Source of the DNA: Candidatus Saccharimonadota bacterium
Lineage (GTDB): Bacteria; Patescibacteriota; Saccharimonadia; Saccharimonadales; EFPC-124
NCBI GenBank assembly: GCA_029288315.1
Contig: JARIHL010000014.1
Span: 1-44,868 of the forward strand
Reading direction: 5' to 3'
DNA length: 44,868 nt
How positions within the stretch are numbered: the stretch's first letter is position 1; each line of letters opens with the position of its first letter. Below the pieces are notes generated by a model. It ran no database searches, was not told the origin of the DNA, and saw only the letters and a program-made list of their open reading frames with translations. The position numbers and the translations under genes are program-made. Of this stretch, positions 27,904-36,150 are shown piece after piece.

Positions 27904-28149
27904 ATGCCAGAAAAACAAACAGATGTACTTAGGTTCCCTGCCATTGACCCGAGCGATCTTGCAAATATCCCAGAACTCACCCCTGAAAGAAAAGCTTTCT
28001 TAGAAGGATCTTACCTAGAGAGGTCCTATTTAGTAGCGCCAGAAGCACAGGATGCCCTCACAGCGTCCTTTTCTAAACTGATCTCAAGCGTCCCAGGCTT
28101 TGAATGTGTTGTTAATGTAGAGGTACCGCAAACGGAAGTCTACTATTAA
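27904..28149 (+). CDS. small hypothetical protein, 81 aa
   Basis: 81 aa (start at ATG 27904; the track's earlier start lies in the T-rich leader). Soluble and acidic, with a Pro-rich N-terminal half (FPAIDPSDLANIPELTPE) and no signal or membrane segment. No family recognised. The ATG follows a long T/A tract without Shine-Dalgarno. A second unrecognised gene starts 5 bp after its stop, so the two are probably expressed together. Confidence 0.5.
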   Translation: MPEKQTDVLRFPAIDPSDLANIPELTPERKAFLEGSYLERSYLVAPEAQDALTASFSKLISSVPGFECVVNVEVPQTEVYY

Positions 28150-28154
28150 GACGG

Positions 28155-28631
28155 ATGGAAAAACCAAACGCTGCAACTGACTTGGATATTTACTTCGTGG
28201 GGTGCGCCAGCATGTTGAACGGTCTTTCAAGCGCATCGGATATAGTAGAACGTGAGGCGCAACACGTTGGCCTTACGTTGGATGGCGAACTAAATGGCAA
28301 AAGAGCCTCCAATTTTCTCGATCTTGATGATGTATCTGGCCATACTGCACGAGAGGAGTTTAACCTTCTTGTTTTGCCATTCCAATCAGCCTTTGGTAAT
28401 GTCGTCGCGGCTCGGCGGACGATATTGAAGGCAGTGATAACGCATCCTGACAAACAACAGGTATGGGATGAGATGGCCTTTTATCATGCTCAATCCCTTT
28501 CTCTTCACCATGGGAGCTGGTCACCTGCGTTCAGTGACGTAATATTACAGAGGTATTATCCTGAGAAGGTTGCAAAATTTGAATTACCTGCAACTCCAGA
28601 AGAAGCGCTCACAGCATTATTCACAAAATAA
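28155..28631 (+). CDS. hypothetical protein, 158 aa
   Basis: 158-aa soluble protein with no recognised domain. It contains a His/Glu-rich stretch (AFYHAQSLSLHHGSWSP) and an acidic segment (NFLDLDDVSGHTAREEF). No signal peptide or transmembrane helix. Starts 5 bp after the 81-aa gene. Codon use resembles the chromosome more than the GC-rich gene upstream. Confidence 0.5.
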   Translation: MEKPNAATDLDIYFVGCASMLNGLSSASDIVEREAQHVGLTLDGELNGKRASNFLDLDDVSGHTAREEFNLLVLPFQSAFGNVVAARRTILKAVITHPDKQQVWDEMAFYHAQSLSLHHGSWSPAFSDVILQRYYPEKVAKFELPATPEEALTALFTK

Positions 28632-28981
28632 TTCCATATGTCAAAATCATGGGCCTGCCGAATAGATAAAATGTCATTTATAGTATTTTTGTTTTTACAT
28701 AAAAGTAGTTAGATTACCCAGATTCAAAACCCCAATCTAAAAACCCATCCTCACCTGGTACCCAAGTAATACTCTTTCAAGTAGTGCACGGCGTAGCCCT
28801 GTACTGAGCGAGGTAACGAGCTCACAAGATGCATTTGTCCTTTGAGGTAATCGAAGACTGCTTCAACCTTTGGGCGTTTTTAGATTTGGGGTATTAAATA
28901 TTGATTTAATCAAATATTATCATATAGTATTAATTAGTCCTGTTATGTGACTTCAGTAAGCCAGAGCTAGGGAGATGTACG
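28632..28981. other. 350-bp gap with a degraded mobile-element trace
   Basis: Apart from the minus-strand fragment above, the stretch shows only AT-rich sequence at both ends. No terminal inverted repeats were found. Confidence 0.4.
28751..28879 (-). pseudogene. possible transposase C-terminal fragment
   Basis: A 42-codon open stretch on minus without a start codon reads KRPKVEAVFDYLKGQ ... LPRSVQGYAVHYL and stops at TGA. The pattern (basic residues, V/IExVFxxLK, then SxxGxxxH/Y-like) resembles the C-terminal end of DDE transposases such as the IS982 type. The upstream part of the gene is gone. Weak but suggestive evidence for a decayed insertion sequence. Confidence 0.35.
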
Positions 28982-29116
28982 ATGGGTTTTGCTGTTGCGG
29001 GAGTCCTTTTCTGTATTGCGGGATTATTCGCAGCTATTGGTGGCAACGCTGCTATCGCTGGTATGTTCATCAGCTTAGGAATGCTGTTTACGGTACTGGG
29101 CCTACAAACGGAGTAA
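28982..29116 (+). CDS. 44-aa membrane microprotein (below track cutoff)
   Basis: Small gene absent from the track: ATG at 28982 with GGGAG seven bases upstream, then 44 codons. The peptide is nearly all Gly/Ala/Ile/Leu/Phe, with two hydrophobic stretches (VAGVLFCIAGLFAAIGG and IAGMFISLGMLFTVLGL) around a short NAAIA turn, a probable helical hairpin in the membrane. Small hydrophobic proteins of this kind include type I toxins, but no antitoxin RNA was identified. A 10-bp hairpin (ATGCCCCGCA/TGCGGGGCAT) lies ~190 bp downstream. Confidence 0.55.
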   Translation: MGFAVAGVLFCIAGLFAAIGGNAAIAGMFISLGMLFTVLGLQTE

Positions 29117-29303
29117 GTAGTAGAACTGGTCACCTGCCCACATGACTTACCTGCTCAAGCTCGCCCGGCTGTCTACAGTTCGGCGCATCGAGTATATTTT
29201 GTTCCTGGACATGGGTCCCAGACGATTAGGCACTGCTGGTTGAAGATGATCGAGAAGGTCAGAGGTGGATACACTTCTTTCAAACGCGTTCCGATCCACT
29301 ACA

Positions 29304-29337
29304 ATGCCCCGCATATCTAGTAAGGTGTGCGGGGCAT
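29304..29337. repeat. 10-bp inverted repeat
   Basis: ATGCCCCGCA/TGCGGGGCAT with a 14-nt loop, no clear T-run on either side. Could end the microprotein transcript. Confidence 0.5.
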
Positions 29338-29379
29338 GATTTATGGACTTGTAAATAAACTTTATGTTAATTTTAATTT

Positions 29380-30018
29380 ATGTCAGAACAGTTTAACTCT
29401 CCCTATTACGAAATCGACCAATCGCCGGGCTTCAGAGAAACCGAACCAATCAAACTGTGGTCAGCTTGTATTGGGCTTTTCCTTCCTTATAAAAATTTTG
29501 AAACTACTGTTAGCAGTATAGCTCGCACTAATTCTCAGCGTTATACAGGATTCATAACCAAAGATAGCGAAGGAAATGTCACATCATTTACTCGCACTCG
29601 TTATCCACGTCGTAAATATGGCGTAGCCTCTATTGAAGAGTGTGAAGCAGGAATGAGAGCACTGGCAGCCACATTTAATACGGCTACCGAACCTGACCCA
29701 CAAACAAGTGGCTTCAGGGTAGTATTGGGCCTAAAAGAAGGATATGACGATGAAGCGCCGATACATACTCTCGAAGAAATTAAACGAGAGCTTATCGGTC
29801 TCAACGCAACGCCTGCGGAAGTTTTTGCAGTTAGATGGTCGGATGAAGGAGTTTCGGTATATACAGAGCCAGTTGCAATAGTCGAAGGAACACTTAACCT
29901 GGTGGATCGGGTTTATGCTGCAGCCGATACATTCAAACAAGAACGATTTACCGTAGAGAACTTTGACCAAGGACTAGCATATGTCGTCGAAACACGATTT
30001 TGTACAGAGCCTGATTAG
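29380..30018 (+). CDS. hypothetical protein, 212 aa
   Basis: 212-aa soluble, acidic protein with no recognised family, signal peptide or membrane helix. The middle part is mixed alpha/beta by composition (DPQTSGFRVVLGLKEGYDDE ... IHTLEEIKRELIG), reminiscent of small alpha-beta folds that handle ligands, but nothing specific can be named. The start ATG at 29380 follows an AT-rich leader without Shine-Dalgarno, similar to that of the 27904 gene (both read tttATGnCAGAA), which may indicate related regulation. Faces the convergent gene at 30041. Confidence 0.5.
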   Translation: MSEQFNSPYYEIDQSPGFRETEPIKLWSACIGLFLPYKNFETTVSSIARTNSQRYTGFITKDSEGNVTSFTRTRYPRRKYGVASIEECEAGMRALAATFNTATEPDPQTSGFRVVLGLKEGYDDEAPIHTLEEIKRELIGLNATPAEVFAVRWSDEGVSVYTEPVAIVEGTLNLVDRVYAAADTFKQERFTVENFDQGLAYVVETRFCTEPD

Positions 30019-30040
30019 TTTTGCAAAATGGTTAAAAATA

Positions 30041-30592
30041 CTACATTCGACTCATTAAACTGGAAAGTTTTTCTCTGTAAGATCGTTGATTGAATTGTCC
30101 GGGATAATCAACGAGTTCAGAGTTTAATACGGTAAAACCTGCTTCACGTAGTGGTTTGGCTGCCACTTCAAAGACATTGGATTTAATCAATATAATAGCA
30201 GTATTTGTGTTTACTAATTTACGAATGCGCGCAATCAGTTTGGGTAGATTCTCTTGAATTAAGGCTTGACGTTTTGATTTAGCCACCTTATGCTCCAATG
30301 ACTCTTCTAGAGCCTCGATCATGTACCAGCCGGCAGCTTGAAATTTTCGTAACCATAGTTCTTTGTTTCGTTCTAAAACTGGTTCGGGCTGCAACATCGT
30401 CTCAGGATAGATAGCTTTAATCGTATTGACGAATAGCCTATCACTGATACGGATTCGATCAGTGCGATAAAAATGTCTGCTACTATCATTATTGGCAGAC
30501 GGTGGAGGTGATTCCGCGATAAGCAGTACTTTAATGTTATGCGGTCTATATCGTTGTCTAATTTTATCGTACGTATCCATGCTTATTATCAT
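30041..30592 (-). CDS. hypothetical protein, possibly uracil-DNA-glycosylase-like fold
   Basis: 183 aa. Near the N-terminus VLLIAESPPPS resembles the nucleotide-binding loop of the uracil-DNA glycosylase superfamily. A central helical segment (ERNKELWLRKFQAAGWYMIEA) and a strand AIILIKSNVF follow. I cannot identify the catalytic residues with confidence, so the family call is tentative. No membrane segment. Stands alone between convergent and divergent neighbours. Confidence 0.45.
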   Translation of the reverse strand: MIISMDTYDKIRQRYRPHNIKVLLIAESPPPSANNDSSRHFYRTDRIRISDRLFVNTIKAIYPETMLQPEPVLERNKELWLRKFQAAGWYMIEALEESLEHKVAKSKRQALIQENLPKLIARIRKLVNTNTAIILIKSNVFEVAAKPLREAGFTVLNSELVDYPGQFNQRSYREKLSSLMSRM

Positions 30593-30720
30593 ATAATATA
30601 GTGTTATCTGAATCTCAACCCCTAGTAACCTAGTGTGAATCGCTTGGCAGAGCCCCCCATTAGTTTGTTATTAAATGAACGCTCCAAAAAAGAGGATAAT
30701 TAACACTACAGCCCTACCTG

Positions 30721-30726
30721 TATAAT
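30721..30726 (+). promoter_or_regulatory. -10 box of the MFS gene
   Basis: Perfect TATAAT ending 7 nt before the ATG at 30734, so transcription would start at or next to the start codon. The -35 is unclear (TTAACA at 15 bp). Confidence 0.5.
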
Positions 30727-30733
30727 TAAATGG

Positions 30734-32080
30734 ATGACAAACAAGCAGCGATTAGTACTTTTTATTTGCATTTTAGCATCGTTTGTTGCCTTTCTTGATG
30801 GATCGGTTGTAGGGGTCGCACTTCCGTCTATTACTGATGAGTTGGGAGGTGGTTTAAGTACGCAGCAATGGATTGTTGATGCATATTTAATCACATTAGG
30901 CTCTTTAATGCTGGTTGCTGGTTCTGTTTCGGATTTATTCGGTCGCAAAAAAGTTTTAATAGCAGGACTTATAGGTTTTGCACTGGCATCTGTTCTGTGT
31001 GCCATTGCCCCATCCGGCATATTTCTCATTATTGCTCGAGGGATTCAAGGAATTGCTGGTGCATTACTTGTTCCCAGTTCACTAGCACTTATCATTTCAA
31101 ACTTTTCGGATAGCGCCCAGGGTAAAGCTATTGGCACCTGGACAGCATGGACTGGCATAGCATTCGTAGTCGGGCCTTTATTGGGAGGTCTTTTGGTGGA
31201 TATGTTTTCGTGGCGACTTGTGTTTGCTATAAACCTCTTCCCTATTGCCTTAACTCTTTGGTTAATGAGATCGCTTCCACAGCCTAAGCAGATTCAGAAG
31301 AACACATCTATTGATTATGTAGGTGCCATACTCTGTACTATAGGAGTGGGCGGGCCTGTCTACGCCTTAATTGAGCAGGCACATTATGGTTGGGCGAATC
31401 CATTGATTTATATACCATTCCTTTTAGGGATAGCCGCATTATTGTTATTTGTTCGCTATGAAAAACATATCTCTAATCCAATGATCCCTCTCATCCTTTT
31501 TAAGACACGAAATTTTAATGTTGGCAATATTGCAACAATTGCTATTTATGCCGGGCTTTCAATAGCTACCTTTTTGATTACTATATTTGTCCAGCAAGTT
31601 GGCGGTTACTCGGCAATTCAGGCAGGTATGGCCTTGTTACCTGTCACTATTATCATGTTCATTCTCTCGCCCCTATTTGGAGCTCTTGCTGGTAAATACG
31701 GCCCAAGGCTTTTTATGGTGATTGGCCCCATAATTGCTGGGATCGGCTTTTTATGCATGCTCACCGTTAACGAGTTGGTCGCATATTGGCTGCAATTACT
31801 GCCAGGTATAGTATTATTTGGCCTGGGGCTTTCAATAACTGTTGCACCTTTAACTACAGCTATACTCGGTTCCATTAACAAGTATCAGGCCGGAATAGCC
31901 TCTGCAATTAATAACGCCATCTCACGAGTCGCTGGCCTTGTAGCGATTGCGAGCGTTGGAGTTGTTACTGGCACAACAGTTACGTTAGCGGGTTTTCATC
32001 GAGCCATGATACTTACAGCAGTATTACTCCTCTTTGGTGGCATCATCTCAGCCATCGGCATTAGGAATGTAAAAAGCTGA
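30734..32080 (+). CDS. MFS exporter, DHA2/EmrB-QacA type
   Basis: 448-aa integral membrane proton antiporter with 12-14 hydrophobic helices. Typical motifs: FVAFLDGSVVGVALPSI in helix 1 (motif D1), GSVSDLFGRKKVL between helices 2 and 3 (motif A), IARGIQGIAGALLVPSSLALI (motifs B/C). DHA2 members export drugs and other amphiphiles; the substrate is not deducible. Likely leaderless mRNA (TATAAT 7 nt before the ATG, no Shine-Dalgarno). Stop is TGA. Converges on the foldase gene, 10 bp away. Confidence 0.92.
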   Translation: MTNKQRLVLFICILASFVAFLDGSVVGVALPSITDELGGGLSTQQWIVDAYLITLGSLMLVAGSVSDLFGRKKVLIAGLIGFALASVLCAIAPSGIFLIIARGIQGIAGALLVPSSLALIISNFSDSAQGKAIGTWTAWTGIAFVVGPLLGGLLVDMFSWRLVFAINLFPIALTLWLMRSLPQPKQIQKNTSIDYVGAILCTIGVGGPVYALIEQAHYGWANPLIYIPFLLGIAALLLFVRYEKHISNPMIPLILFKTRNFNVGNIATIAIYAGLSIATFLITIFVQQVGGYSAIQAGMALLPVTIIMFILSPLFGALAGKYGPRLFMVIGPIIAGIGFLCMLTVNELVAYWLQLLPGIVLFGLGLSITVAPLTTAILGSINKYQAGIASAINNAISRVAGLVAIASVGVVTGTTVTLAGFHRAMILTAVLLLFGGIISAIGIRNVKS

Positions 32081-32090
32081 GGAGCCGGTT

Positions 32091-33164
32091 TTATTGACGA
32101 TTCGTAGAGCTAACAGTTTCTGGAACGTTGATATACTCTTTAATCTTATTATTTTTTCGAAGCTCTTCAAGTTTTTGTGTAATGGTTTTATAGGAGACAA
32201 ATAGCTTAATGAAATGGATATTGCTTTCGCGTTTCTCCATGAGCTTGATAAGATAGAAGCCGTCCACCCCTTCGATCACATCTGAAACCTGATTCGGCTG
32301 TAATGCTTCAGCAACCTTGATCAACTCGTTTGGATCATCAGCATTTTTATCTACAAAACCGATATCACCACCTGATGCTTTACTTAACTGGTCTTCTGAG
32401 TGTTGCTTAGCCAGTTCACTGAAATCGCTTCCTTGTTGCACCGAGTTGAGTAATGACTGAATTTTTTGTCTGCCATCAATATCTACTTTGGCGACTATTT
32501 TTTTCCGTAGTAATTGTTTTTTTACTGATTCACGATAATCATCGAAAGACCAATCATAATAATCTTTAATAACTTGCCGATACACATCCTCGGTTACACC
32601 TAGACTGTTATTCTTAATTTCGCGTTCAATAAATTCTTCGAGCTCTTGTTTAGTAATTTGAACACTTTGTTCTTTGGCTAATTTCTGTATGTAAGCACTT
32701 TCAATAGCCTTATTGAGGGCAAGGCGTTTCTGGTAATCAAGCTGTCGCTTGCCATCATCTGAAGAGAAATTAACCGCCTCTTTAGTAGAAAGATAATGCA
32801 AAGCACTTCGTAGTTCTAACAGATAGTTGTTATATCGCACCATTTGTCCTTCTACTTCTGCGACTGGTACCGGTATAACTTCTGTTATACGATGGATAAA
32901 TTTACCCGTATTTTGTGCTCCGTACAATTGCCACGTAATAATACCCATTAAAGAAATGCCTAGAAGCAAAACTAATACAATTGTTATGGCCACAATACGA
33001 TGTTTTGGATACTGCAACGGATATTTAAACTTTCGGCCGCCAGCTAAAATGCGTTCACGATGCTCCGCGACAGTCTCATTAGTAATTCTTAACTGAGATC
33101 CAGTATTATTACCCTGAATAGCTGATTGTTTTTTTCGTTTCAACTTATTGAGTAGCTTCTTCAT
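32091..33164 (-). CDS. membrane-anchored parvulin-type peptidyl-prolyl isomerase
   Basis: About 357 aa (start chosen at 33164, MKKLLNKLKRKK; the track's 33191 start lies deeper in the upstream gene). A basic cytoplasmic N-terminus is followed by a transmembrane helix (IVAITIVLVLLLGISLMGIITW), a SurA/PrsA-like helical chaperone region and a PpiC domain (DFSELAKQHSEDQLSKASGGDIGFVDKN ... VIEGVDGFYLIKLMEK). It is presumed to fold exported proteins at the outer face of the membrane. It overlaps the PH-domain gene by 20 bp, so the pair is translationally linked. Confidence 0.88.
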   Translation of the reverse strand: MKKLLNKLKRKKQSAIQGNNTGSQLRITNETVAEHRERILAGGRKFKYPLQYPKHRIVAITIVLVLLLGISLMGIITWQLYGAQNTGKFIHRITEVIPVPVAEVEGQMVRYNNYLLELRSALHYLSTKEAVNFSSDDGKRQLDYQKRLALNKAIESAYIQKLAKEQSVQITKQELEEFIEREIKNNSLGVTEDVYRQVIKDYYDWSFDDYRESVKKQLLRKKIVAKVDIDGRQKIQSLLNSVQQGSDFSELAKQHSEDQLSKASGGDIGFVDKNADDPNELIKVAEALQPNQVSDVIEGVDGFYLIKLMEKRESNIHFIKLFVSYKTITQKLEELRKNNKIKEYINVPETVSSTNRQ

Positions 33165-33663
33165 ATCCACCAACGTCCTCATTGCTGCCATATTCTTTCA
33201 ACACCTTGAGAAGGTTATCAAAAATCTTTGATGGGTGGTGAATTTTATCGAGATACATATCACCAACATACGTTTGAACCACAATGTTCCCAAACCCGAA
33301 TGTAGCAGCAGAAAAACCAGGTACATTATAGCTAATATTTTGTATCTTCGATATACCTACGTCGATTACACTCCTGTTAAAAAAACCTTTTTGAGTTATT
33401 TGCCGCAGGCGTTGGTTGGTGACAATAAAAACACTAAAATACCAACCAATCCAATGATAAAAGAAAATTACAATACCAATCCCTAGGCCACCGAAAGCGA
33501 TAAATACATTATTAAAGTTCTCAGGCCACATAAAAACTGGTAGCGAAGCGATTAGAAACGGAATGAGAAGTGCATAAAAACCTTTGCGCATTGCTATCGG
33601 GTGTCTACGAAAAGTCAATAATACGCTTTCGTCATCATGTTGTCCCTCAAATTGCTCCGCCAT
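33145..33663 (-). CDS. PH domain (bPH2/DUF304-like) membrane protein
   Basis: 172 aa. Two hydrophobic helices (about residues 28-47 and 52-75) precede a bacterial PH-like domain (VTNQRLRQITQKGFFNRSVIDVGISKIQNI, typical of bPH2/YdbS-YdbT proteins). Cytoplasmic PH domain tethered to the membrane, function unknown. Upstream partner of the parvulin-type foldase, with overlapping reading frames. Confidence 0.85.
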   Translation of the reverse strand: MAEQFEGQHDDESVLLTFRRHPIAMRKGFYALLIPFLIASLPVFMWPENFNNVFIAFGGLGIGIVIFFYHWIGWYFSVFIVTNQRLRQITQKGFFNRSVIDVGISKIQNISYNVPGFSAATFGFGNIVVQTYVGDMYLDKIHHPSKIFDNLLKVLKEYGSNEDVGGYEEATQ

Positions 33664-33876
33664 AACCTCTACCTTGTCTCTTCAAGCTATTTAGTTGATT
33701 TTATTGTAGGCTATCCAGTTCAAAGAGACAATAAACCTCTTGCGTCTGCGAGGGAAAGTGATCTATAAGAAGTGTGAACGTAACGGTTATGTTTTAGAAG
33801 AACACTTGGCGCCAACCAAAATGTCGTGTAGGACGAAAACATTCCTACTTATTTTTAATCTTTAAAGGAAGTACAC

Positions 33877-34311
33877 ATGTTAAAACAATCTATCTTACTA
33901 GTGCTCTGCGCTGTTGTAGCCATTACTATACTTTTTCCCTCTTCTATCCTAGCTTGTCAGCCCCATGAAATTGCTGAGTTCAAAGGTACCACGGCCAAGT
34001 GTGTCGCGCAGTGTGCTCCAAATGAAGCATATGTGAGTATCGCTCCGGATGGTGCGCATCATTGTCTTGTCAGACAAAACGCAATTTATACTTGGTTGCT
34101 CTACCTCATTCGTTTTTTGTCAATTAGTGTTGGTATAGCCGTTGTTGGAGGCATTGTGTGGGGTGGTATCATTTACCTAACAGCACGAGATAATACCGCC
34201 CAAACACAAAAATCCATTCATATTATTGGTAATGCGATAGTTGGCTTACTGCTCTATTTGTTAATGTTTGCTATCTTGAATTTTCTTATTCCAGGAGGAA
34301 TTTTAGTATAA
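33877..34311 (+). CDS. VirB2/TrbC-type pilin-like protein
   Basis: 144 aa: a signal peptide (LLVLCAVVAITILFPSSILA), a Cys-containing extracytoplasmic segment, then two transmembrane helices separated by a short loop (VGIAVVGGIVWGGIIYLTARDNTAQTQ ... IIGNAIVGLLLYLLMFAILNFL). This hydrophobic hairpin is the form of T4SS major pilins in CPR genomes. AAGGAA precedes the ATG. No VirB4 or VirB6 lies adjacent; the VirD4-like ATPase is 21 kb away. Confidence 0.7.
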   Translation: MLKQSILLVLCAVVAITILFPSSILACQPHEIAEFKGTTAKCVAQCAPNEAYVSIAPDGAHHCLVRQNAIYTWLLYLIRFLSISVGIAVVGGIVWGGIIYLTARDNTAQTQKSIHIIGNAIVGLLLYLLMFAILNFLIPGGILV

Positions 34312-34385
34312 CAGGAGCCAGCCCAATGTAATATGAAGTATAAATTTATTTGATGCAAATAGCATGCATGTTGAACGAATGTTAA

Positions 34386-34862
34386 AGCTATGACTATATC
34401 TGGTACCACCTACCTGATGTGTTACGTACAGAGTGCTACGAAGTTATTATACAAATTTCAAAAGCCTTTTTGGTGCCTAAAATTGGAAATCATCGTTCGT
34501 CATCAGATATAGCAATAGAATTTGTTAAGTATGACGCATCTAATCCTGAAGAAATGGCTAAGTACGACAAGGCAATTGTCGCCATTAAGGAAAAACACGT
34601 TCCTGTTGTTAATCAAGATATGTTCAAGCCGAGTGAAGTAATTCAAAAACTAAATGCACTTGGTCAAAATGTAAATACTCATTGGCACACAGAAATGTGG
34701 AGAAAATACAAAGTAAGACCTGACGGTAAAGCCAAGGATAAAGCTAACTGTAAAACTGATTATTGTACATTCGACAGGGCACACTCTGATTATCTATATA
34801 CACAGAGCTGGATTAACCTACTACTTGAAAAAGAGCTAAAAATAAAAAACACTAAGTCTTAA
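34386..34862 (+). pseudogene. 5'-truncated gene (unknown family)
   Basis: The open frame runs from a TAA at 34383 with no ATG near its beginning; the track uses a GTG at 34419. Protein-like sequence appears at once (SYDYIWYHLPDVLRTECYE), so the 5' end seems missing. The rest looks like an intact domain with KPSEVIQKLN and a His/Cys/Tyr-rich C-terminal part (THWHTEMWRKYKVRP ... TDYCTFDRAHSDYLYTQSWI). Recalls DUF3644-like proteins but not securely. Possibly a remnant at an island edge. Confidence 0.5.
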
Positions 34863-34865
34863 ATA

Positions 34866-35506
34866 TTAAGCTACGATTTTTTCATTGTTTCCGTTAATTA
34901 CAATAGCTTCGCCGTCACGCAATGTTTTGTAAGGTATGTCGTTTGACTTAAATACTCCACGCACTTTTCAATATCTTCGGATTCTGGGTGGTCTGACCTG
35001 TAATGTGGTGCTACAGCATAATTTAATATGCCAAGTCCATCCCAAATCACATCTTTTTCGTAGCCTTCTGCAATTTCATCTTTTGGATCAACAAGCTCTA
35101 TGCCCAGCAAGGAAGGTGCTAATATACAAACACCTGCGCTAAAACCGCCATAGGCAATCTTATCCTCCCGCAGTAGCCTAACAATTAAATTATCAAATCC
35201 ACTTTGCTTATACGCTTTCCTAAGCAGGAATACATTGCCGCCTCTTACCCAAATGTAGCCAAAGTCTTTTAAGACTACGTTCAGCTCAGTTGCTTTTCCA
35301 AAATAATCTCTTAAGTCCAGTTCTTCAGGTTGCAATCCTAAGGCAGTCAGACTTTCGACCTCTTGCTGTACTCGTTCACTTCGACTGTCGGCTGGCTTAG
35401 AGTCCTGTGCGTTGGCAATAATTGCCGTTCTCTTGTTGTCGCCAAGCAAAGGCAACATTTCTTCTGGCTTGTTACCTAGCCTGTATGAGGATAGATATAA
35501 TCTCAT
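34866..35506 (-). pseudogene. peptidase S51-like gene with a C-terminal frameshift
   Basis: S51 (peptidase E-like) fold: VRGGN, the nucleophile elbow GGFSAGVCIL and the active-site-type His in APHYRSDH. The track ends it at 34898 with a nonsense tail. Shifting frame near 34953-34957 (one base missing) restores VFKSNDIPYKTLRDGEAIV and INGNNEKIVA to a TAA at 34866, the normal family C-terminus. So it is a recent single-base frameshift or a sequencing error. Catalytic parts lie before it. Last gene of the RNase J operon, overlapping the previous gene by 4 bp. Confidence 0.75.
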
Positions 35507-36150
35507 TTTTGCTTCTCACTTAATTCTTCGTAGGATTTCTTCAATTTCTTAATGATTTCTTTGTAGTCATGCTTATCCACATAGTCCCATGCAGCAATGT
35601 AGTCGGTGGCCTCATATTTTTTGTTTGCGGCAATGTCACGCTTTAGTCGTTCAGGTTGCTTGAGTAAATCAACATGAATTGCTTTATGCACTGCATGAAC
35701 TGGAATATGAACTACGGTGCCAAAAGTATGCTTCTTGCCAAAGAGCTTTTGCCATTCTTCGAGGAGCATGGTCTCGTGAGGAACGGTAGTGTTATCTGTC
35801 AGAAGTCGATGTATCAACTCATGCGTCAGCGTGTCTACAAAAACATCGGGCTCTTGCATAACACCGATAACCATTGGGTCACTAAAAGCACGGAACCACG
35901 GCGCAATATAAACGTCAATGATGTTTTGCCTAAATGATAACTCAAGAATTTCGGTCATACCAGTAAGTATTGTTTTCTCGATAGGTTGCCAAGCCTCTTG
36001 ATACTCAGCAACTCGTTTTTCCATCCATTTATCATCCGCAAGCACATCTCCCTTACTCGCCCATAGCTCATGCAGATGTTGTGAGGCATTTTCACGGAGT
36101 AGCCATGCATCCTTAATACGTATGACTGGCAAACTATTCTGCTTTTTCAT
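35503..36150 (-). CDS. HExxH-containing protein, possible metallopeptidase
   Basis: 215 aa, no named family. A zinc-binding HELIH motif sits at about residues 107-111 (VDTLTHELIHRLLTDN), with another Glu and His downstream (MLLEEWQK, PVHAVHKAIH) as possible third ligands. Helix-rich, soluble, no signal peptide, so a cytoplasmic metalloprotease is the simplest guess. It starts inside the GNAT gene (17-bp overlap) and overlaps the S51 gene by 4 bp, so the three are translationally coupled. Confidence 0.6.
   Translation of the reverse strand: MKKQNSLPVIRIKDAWLLRENASQHLHELWASKGDVLADDKWMEKRVAEYQEAWQPIEKTILTGMTEILELSFRQNIIDVYIAPWFRAFSDPMVIGVMQEPDVFVDTLTHELIHRLLTDNTTVPHETMLLEEWQKLFGKKHTFGTVVHIPVHAVHKAIHVDLLKQPERLKRDIAANKKYEATDYIAAWDYVDKHDYKEIIKKLKKSYEELSEKQK

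Noticed and set aside
27298-27932. Overlapping ORFs of 143 and 127 aa around the GC-rich gene
   Set aside because: They cross tRNA-Asp or the terminator and have implausible composition; shadows of the 27491 gene in high-GC sequence.
28757-28764. TGGTACCC matching the tRNA-Arg 3' end (39609-39616) as a possible attL
   Set aside because: Eight identical bases are too few for a tRNA-targeted attachment site and are expected by chance; a 7-base match at 34400 is equally weak.
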